Shown: positions 26,207 to 35,828, counted from the first letter of the stretch. The stretch: 64,000 nucleotides of DNA from Streptomyces sp. NBC_01241 (GCF_041435435.1 NZ_CP108494.1:1674001-1738000); one strand, 5' to 3'. The notes: a model not told the origin generated them from the sequence alone. Numbers and translations are program-made.

Positions 26207-26602
26207 GTGAACGAATTCGTACGGAGCCTGCGGCTGTGGTTCGCGCCGCGGCGAATCCGCGAAGAGGGCGACACCCCCGACTACCGGTTCTCGCTCGCCA
26301 ATGAGCGCACCTTCCTCGCCTGGATCCGGACGGCTCTCGCACTGATCGGCGGCGGTTTCGCGGTCGACCAGTTCCTCCCGGAGCTGTCGTGGGGCATGCG
26401 CGCGGGGCTGGCGCTGGCATTGCTGGCGGCCGGTGTGCTGTGCGCGCTGCGGGCGATCAACCACTGGGTGCGGTGCGAGCGGGCGATGCGGCGCGGGGAG
26501 GATCTGCCGGTCTCCCGGTTCCCGACGCTGCTCGGTCTCGCCGTCGCGGTCGTCGCCGTGGCGATGGTGGTGGTGGTCCTCTTCGGGTGGGAGGGCCGGT
26601 GA
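26207..26602 (+). CDS. YidH/DUF202 family membrane protein
   Basis: The 131-residue protein has a short cytosolic start (RRIREEGDTPDYRFSLANERTFLAWIRTALALIGGGFAV) that matches the DUF202 signature, followed by three membrane helices. It starts with GTG just after the Nudix gene, and its stop overlaps the next gene's GTG (GTGA). DUF202 proteins usually occur in such pairs. Their function is not established. Confidence 0.85.
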   Translation: MNEFVRSLRLWFAPRRIREEGDTPDYRFSLANERTFLAWIRTALALIGGGFAVDQFLPELSWGMRAGLALALLAAGVLCALRAINHWVRCERAMRRGEDLPVSRFPTLLGLAVAVVAVAMVVVVLFGWEGR

Positions 26603-26910
26603 CGGCGGACGGGCGCGACCCCGGGCTGCAGCCCGAGCGGACCAGGCTGGCGTGGCGGCGTACGACGCTGTCCTGCACGGTGGTGGCGATCCTGGCGGCC
26701 AAGCAGGCGCTGCAGGGCGGGGCGAGCCCGGCCGCGGTCGTCGCCGTGTCGCTGAGCGGGCTGGCCTGGCTGGGTTTCCTGCTCGTGGCGCACCGGCGGG
26801 TGCTCGGGATGGGGACCGCGCGTCCGGAACCCCTCTCGGCGCGCGGCGCGCTGACGGCGGCGGCGTGCACGGTCGCGCTCGCGGTGTTCGCCACGGCCAT
26901 GCTGTTCTGA
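26599..26910 (+). CDS. DUF202 family membrane protein, partner of the upstream gene
   Basis: This 103-residue protein with three hydrophobic helices begins VTADGRDPGLQPERTRLAWRRTTLSCTVVAIL; the ERTRLAWRRTTL stretch is the DUF202 signature. It is translationally coupled to the preceding DUF202 gene through a GTGA overlap and probably forms a heteromeric membrane complex with it. No catalytic residues are evident. Confidence 0.83.
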   Translation: MTADGRDPGLQPERTRLAWRRTTLSCTVVAILAAKQALQGGASPAAVVAVSLSGLAWLGFLLVAHRRVLGMGTARPEPLSARGALTAAACTVALAVFATAMLF

Positions 26911-26941
26911 GGCCGGGGCGCCGGGCCCCTCGGACCTCGGG

Positions 26942-27562
26942 TCAGACCTCCGGGGTGTCCCAGGGGACGGTGACGACGATCTTTCCGCGGGTCCGTCCCT
27001 GCTCGTTCATCCGGTAGGCGTCGGCCGCCCGTTCCAGCGGGAAGACCTGGTCCAGATGGACCGTGACGACGCCCTGTTCGGCTAGTTCCGCCAGGTGGGC
27101 GAGGTCCTTGGCGTCCGGACGTACGTAGGCGTAGCGGCCGCCGTACGAGAACACCTCACCGTCCGCGATGGAGGCCGGCCGGCCCCCGGGCTTCAGCAGG
27201 TCGGCGGAGACCCGGAGCGCCTCCCCGCCCACGGTGTCGAACGCGGCGTCGACGCCGTCCGGGGCCAGCGCCCGGAGCCGGTCGGCGAGGCCGTCGCCGT
27301 AGGCCACCGGTTGTGCGCCGAGCTGCCGGACGTGGTCGTGGTTGCGTTCGCTGACCGGGCGTCCGACGAGGGCGACGGCGAGCGGCTCGGCGAGTTCGAG
27401 GTGCGTGCCGTCCCCGTACGTCTCCCCGACGCCGGTCACACCGCCGCGTGTGACGACTTCCACGATGAGCCGCGGGGTGTACGGCTGGTGGACGCCCTGG
27501 GTGTTGAGCAGGGGCGGGTCGGCTATCAGGACCGGGGTCAGCCGGACTTCCGCGATCAGCAG
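26942..27562 (-). pseudogene. Chimeric deletion scar: enolase-superfamily dehydratase N-terminus fused to quinone-oxidoreductase C-terminus
   Basis: The upstream part (27353-27562) encodes about 70 residues matching the start of glucarate dehydratase-like enolases: IAEVRLTPVLIADPPLLNTQ, HQPYTPRLIVEV, GETYGDGTHLELAEPL. At about 27350 the sequence switches in frame to the last 136 residues of a zinc-free medium-chain quinone oxidoreductase: SERNHDHVRQLGAQPVAYGD, GVDAAFDTVGGEAL, GRTRGKIVVTVPW. Both the rest of the dehydratase and the NADPH-binding half of the reductase are missing. No ATG or GTG lies at the expected dehydratase start; a CTG sits there. I infer one deletion joining two genes. Confidence 0.7.
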
Positions 27563-27727
27563 CTCTGGTTTCCTACATGAACCATATTCAGGGATGCGAC
27601 TGGACGCCAGACTTCCGGACCAAGTCCGCGCGGAGTGCGCGTGGCGGATTCCGGGAGTCCACTGGACGACATACCGACTGGTCGGCATCATGAACACCGA
27701 CCGTTTCTCACCCCGGAGGTGCGCACG

Positions 27728-28750
27728 ATGAGCCCAGTCCACCCGCCAGGTCTCGACCTCGACCGGCTGCGCGGCCATCTCGACCGCGAGCGGCCGGGTC
27801 TGGTGAACGGACCGCTCGAAGCCCGGCTCATCGAGGGCGGCCGCTCGAACCTGACGTACGTCGTCACGGACGGCACGGGGCGCTGGGTCGTCCGCAGGCC
27901 CCCGCTGGGTCATGTGCTGGCCACCGCGCACGACATGAAGCGCGAGCACCGGGTGATCAGCGCCCTGCACCCGACAGCCGTTCCGGTACCCGAGCCCGTG
28001 CTGCTCTGCGAGGACGACTCGGTGATCGGGTCGCCCTTCTACGTCATGGAGTACGTCGAGGGCACCCCGTACCGCACGGCCGAACAGCTCGCGCCGCTGG
28101 GCGCCGAGCGCACCCGGGCGGCCGTCCTCGGCCTCGTCGACACGCTCGTCGAACTGCACGCCGTGGACCCGGGGTCCGTCGGCCTGGGCGACTTCGGGCG
28201 CCCCGAGGGCTTCCTCGACCGGCAGCTGCGCCGCTGGGGCAAGCAGCTGGACGCCTCCCGCAACCGCGAGCTGCCCGGCATCGACGAACTGCACGCCGCG
28301 CTCGGCCGGGAACTGCCCGCCTCCCCCTCGCCCACCGTCGTACACGGCGACTATCGCCTGGACAACGCCCTGATCGGCTCCGACGACCGGATCAGGGCCG
28401 TCCTCGACTGGGAGATGTCGACGCTCGGCGACCCGCTGACCGACCTCGGCCTGCTCGTGATGTACAGCTCGGACCTCGGCCTGGCGAACTCCCCGGTCTC
28501 CACCACCAGCGGCGCGGCCGGCCACCCCACCCCCGCCGAACTGATCGAGCGCTACGCCGCACGCTCCGGCCGCGACACCTCCGCCATCTCCTGGTACACG
28601 GCGTTCGCCTGGTTCAAGCTCGCCGTGATCCTGGAGGGCATCCACTACCGCTACACGCTGGGCCGGACCGTCGGCGCCGGCTTCGACCGCATCGGCGGTC
28701 TCGTCCCGGTCTTCATCGAGCACGGCCTCATCACCCTCCAGGAAGGCTGA
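27728..28750 (+). CDS. Phosphotransferase (APH/ACAD10-type kinase-like protein)
   Basis: The 340-residue protein has the aminoglycoside-phosphotransferase-like fold of ACAD10/11 N-terminal domains. GGRSNLTYVVTDGTGRWVVRRPP is the nucleotide region, VVHGDYRLDNALIG the catalytic Brenner motif, and AVLDWEMSTLGDPLTDLG the metal site. It is followed after 6 bases by an acyl-CoA dehydrogenase gene. In animals these two domains are fused in ACAD10/11, which handle 4-hydroxy fatty acids; a similar phosphorylate-then-eliminate role is likely here. ATG 27728 follows GGAGGTGCGCACG. Confidence 0.88.
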   Translation: MSPVHPPGLDLDRLRGHLDRERPGLVNGPLEARLIEGGRSNLTYVVTDGTGRWVVRRPPLGHVLATAHDMKREHRVISALHPTAVPVPEPVLLCEDDSVIGSPFYVMEYVEGTPYRTAEQLAPLGAERTRAAVLGLVDTLVELHAVDPGSVGLGDFGRPEGFLDRQLRRWGKQLDASRNRELPGIDELHAALGRELPASPSPTVVHGDYRLDNALIGSDDRIRAVLDWEMSTLGDPLTDLGLLVMYSSDLGLANSPVSTTSGAAGHPTPAELIERYAARSGRDTSAISWYTAFAWFKLAVILEGIHYRYTLGRTVGAGFDRIGGLVPVFIEHGLITLQEG

Positions 28751-28756
28751 TCCCCC

Positions 28757-29983
28757 ATGGACTTCGCATTCGACGCCCGTACCGAGGAGCTGCGCACCAA
28801 GCTGCTCGCCTTCATGGACGAGCATGTATACCCGGCCGAGAAGATCGCGGACGAACAGCGCGCGCTGCTCGCCTCTCCGTGGGACACCCCGCAGATCGTC
28901 GAGGACCTCAAGGCCGAGGCGCGACGGCAGGGGCTGTGGAACCTCTTCCTCCCCGACGCCGGGTACGGTGCCGGGCTGACCAACCTCCAGTACGCCCCGC
29001 TCGCCGAAATTACCGGCCGCTCCCCGCAGTTGGCCCCGACCGCACTCAACTGCGCGGCCCCGGACACCGGAAACATGGAGGTGCTCTTCCAGTTCGCCAC
29101 GGACGAGCAGAAGAAGCAGTGGCTGGAGCCGCTGCTCGCCGGAGAGATCCGCTCCGCGTTCGCGATGACGGAGCCGGAGGTGGCCTCCTCGGACGCGACG
29201 AACATCGAGACCCGGATCGTGCGCGACGGCGGGGACTACGTCATCAACGGCCGCAAGTGGTACATCTCCGGGGCGATGAACCCGGACTGCGAGATCTTCA
29301 TCGTGATGGGCAAGACAGCGACTGCCGATGACCCTGCGGGCGCCGACATCCGCAGCCGGCAGTCGATGATCCTGGTCCCGCGCGACACCCCCGGTCTCGA
29401 AGTACGGCGCGCCATGCAGGTGTACGGCTACGAGGACCACTCCCACGGCGGTCACGCCGAGGTCGTCCTCACGGACGTACGGGTGCCCGCCGCGAACCTG
29501 ATCGGCGAGGAGGGCGGCGGCTTCGCGATCGCCCAGGCGCGTCTCGGCCCCGGCCGCATCCACCACTGCATGCGGCTGATCGGCATGGCCGAGCGGGCGA
29601 TCGAGCTGATGTGCAGGCGGGCGGTGTCCCGTACGGCCTTCGGCAAGCCGCTCGCCCAGCAGGGCGTCGTACAGAACTGGATCGCGGACGCGCGGGTCAC
29701 GGTGGAGCAGTTGCGGCTGCTGGTGCTGAAGACGGCGTGGCTGATGGACACGGTGGGCAACCGGGGCGCGCACACGGAGATCCAGGCCATCAAGATCGCC
29801 ACCCCGCGCGCCGTGGTCGACATCCTGGACCGGGCGGTGCAGTTGCACGGCGCGGGCGGCGTCAGCCAGGACTTCCCGCTGGCCGAACTGTGGGCGGCGG
29901 CACGTACGTTGCGGCTGGCGGACGGGCCGGACGAAGTGCATCAGCGGTCGTTGGCGCGGCAGGAGATCAAGCGGTACGTCTAG
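28757..29983 (+). CDS. Acyl-CoA dehydrogenase (ACAD11-like)
   Basis: The 408-residue FAD enzyme has the ACAD pattern: AFAMTEPEVASSDATNIET for flavin and substrate contact, DYVINGRKWYISGA, and a C-terminal helical part ending GAGGVSQDFPLAELWAAARTLRLADGPDEVHQRSLAR. It lies 6 bases after the APH-like kinase, forming an operon in the same order as the fused ACAD10/11 domains. It probably acts on acyl-CoA intermediates, possibly completing removal of a phosphorylated hydroxyl. The exact chain length is unknown. Confidence 0.92.
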   Translation: MDFAFDARTEELRTKLLAFMDEHVYPAEKIADEQRALLASPWDTPQIVEDLKAEARRQGLWNLFLPDAGYGAGLTNLQYAPLAEITGRSPQLAPTALNCAAPDTGNMEVLFQFATDEQKKQWLEPLLAGEIRSAFAMTEPEVASSDATNIETRIVRDGGDYVINGRKWYISGAMNPDCEIFIVMGKTATADDPAGADIRSRQSMILVPRDTPGLEVRRAMQVYGYEDHSHGGHAEVVLTDVRVPAANLIGEEGGGFAIAQARLGPGRIHHCMRLIGMAERAIELMCRRAVSRTAFGKPLAQQGVVQNWIADARVTVEQLRLLVLKTAWLMDTVGNRGAHTEIQAIKIATPRAVVDILDRAVQLHGAGGVSQDFPLAELWAAARTLRLADGPDEVHQRSLARQEIKRYV

Positions 29984-30036
29984 GCGGTGGCCTGGGCGGG
30001 GGTGAGTGCGGAGCCCGCCGGGCTGCCGCGTTGTCC

Positions 30037-33000
30037 TCAATCGCCGGGCGGGCTCGGGGTGGTGCCGGGCGGGCTCGGCTTCCTGATTCGGTCGAGAACG
30101 TCCGTGTAGAGCGAGCGTCTGTCGGGGCGGGCGTGGGCGGTGGCCTGCCGGAGGGCCGGGATCGCTGCCTCGCCCATCCCGACGAGCCCCTCGGCCGCCG
30201 TCCTGCGCACGACGGGGTTCGGGTGCGCGAGCAGTCCCGTCACGGCGGGGATCGCGGGCTCCCAGCCGGCGTGGCAGAGCGTGCGGATCGCCGTACGCGT
30301 CACGTCCGGCAAGGGATCGTCCAGCAGGATCATCGTGTGGCCCAGATAGGTGCGCCGGTCCAGCATCATCCGTGAGGTCCGGTGGGCGCGCAGGCGGACC
30401 TTGGCCCGGGGATGGTGCAGCAACTCGCCGATCAGGTCGGGGAGCCGGGAGTCCTTGTCCGGGTCCGGGCCGGAGTGCGTCTCGGCCAGATCCACGAGGG
30501 CCCGGCTCATCTGTTCCGGGGTGCCGTTCCGGGCCAATTCCAGCAGTTCCCGCCGGAACGGGCGTTGCGAGGGTCCGGCGGGCGCGGCCGGGGCGCGGTC
30601 ACGGAGCGCTGCCAGCGCTGCCGCGTCCTGCTGCAGGGCATCCGGGCCGCGCAGCGGACCTTCGACGAGAAGGAGCCGGTCCGCGAGGTCGTCGCGTCCT
30701 TCGGCGCGCAGTCGCCGACACGTACGCGTCAACGCGGGGGTGCGCAGCAGTCTGCGGTCGAGGAGCAGGTCGAGGAAACCCCAGGCCCCGGCCTCGAGAC
30801 GGTCGCCGAGGGTCCTGGCGAGCGCGTCGGCGGGGTAGGTGCGCAGGGCCTCGCCGACCGCCGGTCCAGCGGCGGGCGGGGCGTGCTCCCACCACTCAAG
30901 TAGCAGCGGGACCAGTGGTTCCAGTGCCCACGGGTCGAGCTTCGAGGCCGCGCGGGCCACCCGGTCGTGCAGGATGTCGTCGCCCCGGAGTTCCGCCTCG
31001 CCGAGGGTACGTAGTGCACGGGCCAGGTCTCCGCCGATGGGTATGTCGATGTGCCCGCGGAGGTATGCGCGAAGCACCGGCAGCCGGGCCTCGGCCTCAG
31101 GCCACTTCGCCAGCGCCAGGGCGGCGGTCTCTTTGCGGTCCGCGGCGGTCGACCCCAGCATGTCCAGCAGGCGCTCCCGCAGGGCCGCCGAGCGAGGCTG
31201 GTCGAGGTCGTCGATGTGCACGCGTCGTGGCGACGGCGTCGGCGCATGGACGGTCTCGGCGATGGTCCAGGGCGGTACGTCGAGGGGCTGAAGATCCGTC
31301 ATCCAGTCGAGCAGGACGGCCCGGACCTCGGGGTCCGCGCCATGGTGGGCCTCGATCAGTGCGGTCAGTCGGTCCCGCGAGCCGACCCTGCCGTCGTCCT
31401 GTCGGCGGAACTCCTCCAGAGTGCCCGGTACGCGCACCGCGTCGTCCAGCGCCGCCCGCCATGCCCGGGTCTCGGCGGGCAGGGGTGCCGCGGTGGGCTC
31501 CGGGACTGCGAACGCCTCCCTCAGCACGGCGGCGTGGGCCTGCCATGGGTCGGGGCCGAACCGGGCGACCGCGAGTGCCTGATCGAGGTCGGCGCGGACC
31601 AGCACAGCGCCGAGACGGCGCAGCAGCGTCAGCGTGGACCGGCTCGGCGTCGTGGGTGCGGGACGCAGGGCCCGTACCGCAGCGACTGCGACCGGCCTGT
31701 CGGCCGCCGTCATCGTCGGCGCGACCGCTTCGAGTACCGCGACCAGGCCGTGCCGGTCCTCGTCCCGGGCGTCGACGAGCGCGTCGAGCAGGACCCGTAC
31801 GGACCGGGCGAACACCGTCAGCTCCCCGGCCTCCCAGGGTTCGGGGCAGATACGCAGCGCGAACCGCACCACCCCGTCCCGGACCGCGGGTCGGGAGCCG
31901 GCCAGCCGGAGCCAGTCGGCGAGCATCGGCCGCAGCTCGTTCAGCCGGTCGGGGTGGAGCGGCACGTCCCGCTCGGCGGCGCGCAGCGCGACCGAGGGAT
32001 CCCAGCCCCCGTCCACCAGCGACCTGATGTCACGGTCCACCGCACCGTCCACCGATGACCGCCGTGCGACGGCCGATGTGGTGATGCCGTACCTGGCCAG
32101 CGGTATCGCCAGATCCTTCACGTCCCCCGAGGCCAGACCGACCCGGCCGTCCGCCACCAGGGAGAGCAGGGTGGCCGCCACCGGTGACGCCTGGTTGTCC
32201 AGCGCGAGAACCGAGCGGGCGCCGAGGGCGCCGTCGAGGCCCTCCAGCAGCAGTTCGCGGGTACGGCCTTCCCGGCTGTGCTCGGCGGCGGCGAGCAGTG
32301 TCGCCGCGTAGGCGTCGCCGAGGACGGCGCGCAGGGCCGCGACGAGCGTGCCGCGCAGCCCGGGATTGTCGTGGTGCCCGAGCCAGAAGAGCAGCTTGGG
32401 CAGCGCCGCGGGTGTGCCCGCGCGGACCAGTGCCTCGGCGGCGGTCTTCTTGATGTTCATGTTCGAACGGTCAAGACATGCGGCGATCGCGGCGCACGCC
32501 CAGTGGGCACGTGCGTGACCAAGGGCGAGCAGGGTCTGCCGGACAGTCTGGATGTCCTGAGCGGTGGTCAGCGCGATCAGGGTCGCCGACAGCGCCTGTG
32601 CGTCCTCGCCGGTGGCGTCGCGGGCGAGCAGGGCGATGACGTGTTTGCGTACGTGCCGGTCGCGGTGGCGCAGCAGCCGGTGCACCCGGGCGCGGGTGCC
32701 CGCCCAGGGGGCCCGGAGCAGCAGTTCGAGCAGAATCGCCTGCTCGCGGTCGGACAGCCCTGGCCGGTCCAGGAGATCCAGTGCCGTGGTCGCGACGAGT
32801 GCGTGGCCGGCCTCTCGCGCGTCTGCCGTCTCCAGCAGGCAGACGGGCCGGATCGCGCCCCGCTCGTGGAGCCGACGGCCCAGGGCGTGCACGGCGTCCA
32901 GGACCTCCTGCGGCACCACGGGCTCACCGCCCGGCTGCCCGTGTTCCCGCTCCCGCACCGCCGCCTGCTCGGCCACGACGCGCAGTAGCAGATCGGAAAT

Positions 33001-34647
33001 GACCGGCAGTGAGCCGGCGTTGCCGTGGGCCGCGATCCGGCACAGCGCCGCAGCCGGGTCGTCCGGGTCCGGATGGGAGCTCAGCAGGGCCAGTTCGCGC
33101 TCGTCCGGGCCACCGAGGTCGGCCGCGATGCGGGCCGGCAGATCGACGGGATCGAGTCGTACGAGGAGGGCACGCCTCTGCTCCGGATCGCGGGTCAGCT
33201 GCCACAGCAGTTCGAGGGCGCGGTTCCGTACGGCGTACAGATGAGGCGCGATCAAGTCCCCGGCCAGGCCCAGCCCTTCTCGCAGGGCCGCTACCGTTCG
33301 CTGCCCGCCGATGGCCTCCAGAGCGTCGAGGGCAGCGGCAGGCGCCCAGGGCAGCTGAGCGATCACGGCATCCTCGGCATCCGTGTGGCGCAGCGCGCGG
33401 ATCGCGTCGAGGAACGGACCGGGGTCGGGAGCCGAGGGAAGTGCGCGCGTGATGGCGTCCCCGACGGGAAGCTCGGCGGCTCCCTGCTCGGCCAGGGCCA
33501 CCAGCAGGGCGAGCCGTCGCGGCCGGCTCGGATCGTCGGCAGCCGCATCGGTCAGCAGCCCGAACACCTCCTTGCGGCAGGTGAACAGGATCGTCGCGAC
33601 CTCGCGGGGCGGGATCGAGTGATCGGCCAGAACCAGGCCGATGACGGCCGGAACGTCCCGACCGTCCACGAAGTGCCCGCGCCGGTGGAGACCACGCAGG
33701 CATGTCACCGTCGGCCCGCCGAACAACAGCGGATCGCGTGCAGCGACGGCCGTGAGGTCACCGATGTCGGCGCGGTCCGCCAGATCGCCGAGCAGTTCCA
33801 TTCCCCGGCGGCGAAGGCCCGGCGGAAGATCCGGATCGTCGATGATCTCCCGCAGCAGGGCCTTGTGGCCGTGGCGGGCGGCGGCCGCAAGGGCGGCGTC
33901 GGCCACCGCAAGCCTCTCCCCCGCCGGACCGGCGGTGAGGAACGTCGAGATGCACCCCGGCCGCAGCGGCTCCATCGCCGCCCAGGGCTCGGCGAGTTCG
34001 CCCAGTGCGCCGACGACGACCCGGTCGTCGTCGGCGCCGAGCAGGCCGATCAGGATTTCACGGACCAGCGCGGGAGCCAGCAGTCCGGCGTGCAGCCCCT
34101 GCCGGGCGAGCCGCAGCGCCTCGGCCTGCAGCACCGGGTCGCCGCTGTCCGCCAGCTCGCTCACGAGTCGCGACGGGCTGTGCGCGCCGGTGATGTCTGT
34201 CTGCCGTACGGCCTGGTAGAGGAGTTCGCCCGCGGCTTCGTCACGGATCACTACGGGCTCGTCGAGGAGTTCGGCGCGCAGCCACGCGATCGCCACCCGT
34301 ACGGGCAGCCCGGCCGTGCGCCATGGCGGGCGGGGGCGGCCCCGGAGATGGGGGGCGAGTCGCTCGTAGAGCCCCGCCAGGAGGAGATCCGCCTCCGGTG
34401 GTCCCGTCAGCGATACGGGCAGCAGCCCGGCGAGTTCGGCCCTCTCCCCGTTGTCGGACAGGGGGCCGGCTGTCACTCGCTCGGTGAGCAGGACCAGCCC
34501 GAGATGACGCAGGGTGGGGTCCTCGTGCCGGATCAGACGTCGGAGCACGGCCGGTGGACAGTCGCGCGCGTCCAGGAGCCGGGACAGTCGTCCTGCGTCG
34601 GCCCCGCGTACGGCGTCGTGGAACGGTTCGTCGGCCGGCGTCTTCAC
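30037..34647 (-). CDS. Very large HEAT-repeat protein, 1536 residues
   Basis: This cytosolic protein has no signal peptide or membrane helix and is almost wholly made of alpha-helical pairs. HEAT-like units are clear at both ends, for example the N-terminal DPTLRHLGLVLL and C-terminal EPAIPAVTGLLAHPNPVVRRTAAEGLVGMG. In the middle, DRHVRKHVIALLARDATGED and DIQTVRQTLLALGHARAHWACAAIAACLDRS continue the solenoid. No enzymatic motif is recognisable. The gene stands alone between the acyl-CoA dehydrogenase and a LysR gene. Such a scaffold could bind proteins or nucleic acid. Function is unknown. Confidence 0.75.
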   Translation of the reverse strand: MKTPADEPFHDAVRGADAGRLSRLLDARDCPPAVLRRLIRHEDPTLRHLGLVLLTERVTAGPLSDNGERAELAGLLPVSLTGPPEADLLLAGLYERLAPHLRGRPRPPWRTAGLPVRVAIAWLRAELLDEPVVIRDEAAGELLYQAVRQTDITGAHSPSRLVSELADSGDPVLQAEALRLARQGLHAGLLAPALVREILIGLLGADDDRVVVGALGELAEPWAAMEPLRPGCISTFLTAGPAGERLAVADAALAAAARHGHKALLREIIDDPDLPPGLRRRGMELLGDLADRADIGDLTAVAARDPLLFGGPTVTCLRGLHRRGHFVDGRDVPAVIGLVLADHSIPPREVATILFTCRKEVFGLLTDAAADDPSRPRRLALLVALAEQGAAELPVGDAITRALPSAPDPGPFLDAIRALRHTDAEDAVIAQLPWAPAAALDALEAIGGQRTVAALREGLGLAGDLIAPHLYAVRNRALELLWQLTRDPEQRRALLVRLDPVDLPARIAADLGGPDERELALLSSHPDPDDPAAALCRIAAHGNAGSLPVISDLLLRVVAEQAAVREREHGQPGGEPVVPQEVLDAVHALGRRLHERGAIRPVCLLETADAREAGHALVATTALDLLDRPGLSDREQAILLELLLRAPWAGTRARVHRLLRHRDRHVRKHVIALLARDATGEDAQALSATLIALTTAQDIQTVRQTLLALGHARAHWACAAIAACLDRSNMNIKKTAAEALVRAGTPAALPKLLFWLGHHDNPGLRGTLVAALRAVLGDAYAATLLAAAEHSREGRTRELLLEGLDGALGARSVLALDNQASPVAATLLSLVADGRVGLASGDVKDLAIPLARYGITTSAVARRSSVDGAVDRDIRSLVDGGWDPSVALRAAERDVPLHPDRLNELRPMLADWLRLAGSRPAVRDGVVRFALRICPEPWEAGELTVFARSVRVLLDALVDARDEDRHGLVAVLEAVAPTMTAADRPVAVAAVRALRPAPTTPSRSTLTLLRRLGAVLVRADLDQALAVARFGPDPWQAHAAVLREAFAVPEPTAAPLPAETRAWRAALDDAVRVPGTLEEFRRQDDGRVGSRDRLTALIEAHHGADPEVRAVLLDWMTDLQPLDVPPWTIAETVHAPTPSPRRVHIDDLDQPRSAALRERLLDMLGSTAADRKETAALALAKWPEAEARLPVLRAYLRGHIDIPIGGDLARALRTLGEAELRGDDILHDRVARAASKLDPWALEPLVPLLLEWWEHAPPAAGPAVGEALRTYPADALARTLGDRLEAGAWGFLDLLLDRRLLRTPALTRTCRRLRAEGRDDLADRLLLVEGPLRGPDALQQDAAALAALRDRAPAAPAGPSQRPFRRELLELARNGTPEQMSRALVDLAETHSGPDPDKDSRLPDLIGELLHHPRAKVRLRAHRTSRMMLDRRTYLGHTMILLDDPLPDVTRTAIRTLCHAGWEPAIPAVTGLLAHPNPVVRRTAAEGLVGMGEAAIPALRQATAHARPDRRSLYTDVLDRIRKPSPPGTTPSPPGD

Positions 34648-34698
34648 CGTCGGATGCTAACCGGATGCGCCCGGCTCCACCAGCGGGTTTCGACCCCG

Positions 34699-34863
34699 TC
34701 AGTAGCCGCCGAACGGCACATGGTCCGCCAGCGCCAGTTCGCGGACGAAAGCCCGCACGCGCAGCAGGCACCGGGCGGCGAGGCGGACGGCCGCGGTGTG
34801 GCGCGGTCCGTAGGCCACGGCCCAGAGTGCGGGGACGCGCGCGGAGGGCTGGACGTGAGTCAT
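34699..34863 (-). CDS. Possible small basic hypothetical protein
   Basis: A 54-residue frame from ATG 34863 encodes MTHVQPSARVPALWAVAYGP and then a hydrophobic/basic stretch (RLAARCLLRVRAFVRELALADHVPFGGY). It lies in the 290-base gap between the HEAT-repeat gene and the divergent lysR. No domain is recognised and no strong ribosome-binding site is seen, so it may be non-coding. Confidence 0.25.
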   Translation of the reverse strand: MTHVQPSARVPALWAVAYGPRHTAAVRLAARCLLRVRAFVRELALADHVPFGGY

Positions 34864-34937
34864 ACATCCAGCTTCGCCCCGTACAGGCGGTCGGTCCAAC
34901 AGATGGTTTCGCTGGCTGTGATCGATATCGTTGATGG

Positions 34938-35828
34938 ATGGAGATACGCCAACTCCGCCACTTCATGGCGGTGGTCACGCACGGCACCTTCACCGCCGCC
35001 GCCCGTGCCGAGCTGATCGTGCAGTCAGCACTGAGCACCTCCGTACGCAACCTCGAACGGGAGCTGGGAGCCGAGCTGTTCGACCGGACGGGGCGGCGGG
35101 TGATCCTCACCGAGGCGGGACGGGCGCTGCTGCCGTCGGCCCGGTCGGTGCTCGCCGGTGCCGAGGCGGGGCGGGACGCGGTGGCCGCCGTGTCGGGGCT
35201 GGTGACCGGCCGGGTCCGGATCGGCACCATCCAGACGCTGACCTGCGTGGACCTGGCGGCCGAGCTGGCCTCCTACCACCGGCTGTGGCCGGGGGTGCAG
35301 ATCTCGCTGCGGGAGGCGACGACGCCGGAACTGGTGGCGGGGGTCCGGGCCGGTGAGCTGGATCTCGCCTTTCTCGCGCCGGACGCCGCCGAGCTCCCGG
35401 ACGGCATCGTCGGGTTCGCGACCTGGCACGAGGACCTGGTGCTGATCACCGCGCCGGGCCATCGGCTGGCAACGGCCGGAAGCACCCTGATCAAGGATCT
35501 CGCCGACGAGCCGTTCGTGGACTTCCGCGCGGGCACCGGACTGGAGACCGCGGTGCGGCGGCTGGCCGCGCACTGCGGGCTGGAGCGCCGGATCACCTGT
35601 GACGTCACCCAGATCCGGCTGCTCGTCGATCTCGTGCGGGCCGGGATCGGCGTGGCGATCGTGCCGCGGCGGATCGGTACGGACGCAGGGCTGCCGTGTG
35701 TCGGCATCCGGCAGGCGGAGCCCGGCCGGACGGTGGTCCTCGCGGGGCGGGCGCCCCGCCCCCGCAACCCGGCGGCGGAGGCGCTCCTCGGCCGGCTGAC
35801 CGGTGGTGGTGCCGGAGCACCCGCCTAG
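34938..35828 (+). CDS. LysR-family transcriptional regulator
   Basis: The 296-residue protein begins with the LysR helix-turn-helix (MEIRQLRHFMAVVTHGTFTAAARAELIVQSALSTSVRNLERELGAELFDRTGRRV), followed by a periplasmic-binding-like effector domain. The near-palindrome GATCGATATCG just before the start may be its autoregulatory site. Its stop overlaps the stop of the convergent TetR gene by about 4 bases. The target is unknown; the divergent region upstream offers only a doubtful small ORF. Confidence 0.88.
   Translation: MEIRQLRHFMAVVTHGTFTAAARAELIVQSALSTSVRNLERELGAELFDRTGRRVILTEAGRALLPSARSVLAGAEAGRDAVAAVSGLVTGRVRIGTIQTLTCVDLAAELASYHRLWPGVQISLREATTPELVAGVRAGELDLAFLAPDAAELPDGIVGFATWHEDLVLITAPGHRLATAGSTLIKDLADEPFVDFRAGTGLETAVRRLAAHCGLERRITCDVTQIRLLVDLVRAGIGVAIVPRRIGTDAGLPCVGIRQAEPGRTVVLAGRAPRPRNPAAEALLGRLTGGGAGAPA

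Noticed and set aside
26942..30040. 1032-codon open frame on the minus strand
   Set aside because: Most of it is antisense to the intact kinase-like and acyl-CoA dehydrogenase genes and is Gly/Val/Arg-rich shadow. Only the last 620 bases resemble real protein, and those are reported as a chimeric scar.
33025..35016. 663-codon + strand open frame opposite the HEAT-repeat gene
   Set aside because: Low-complexity antisense reading; the minus frame is one continuous helical-repeat protein.
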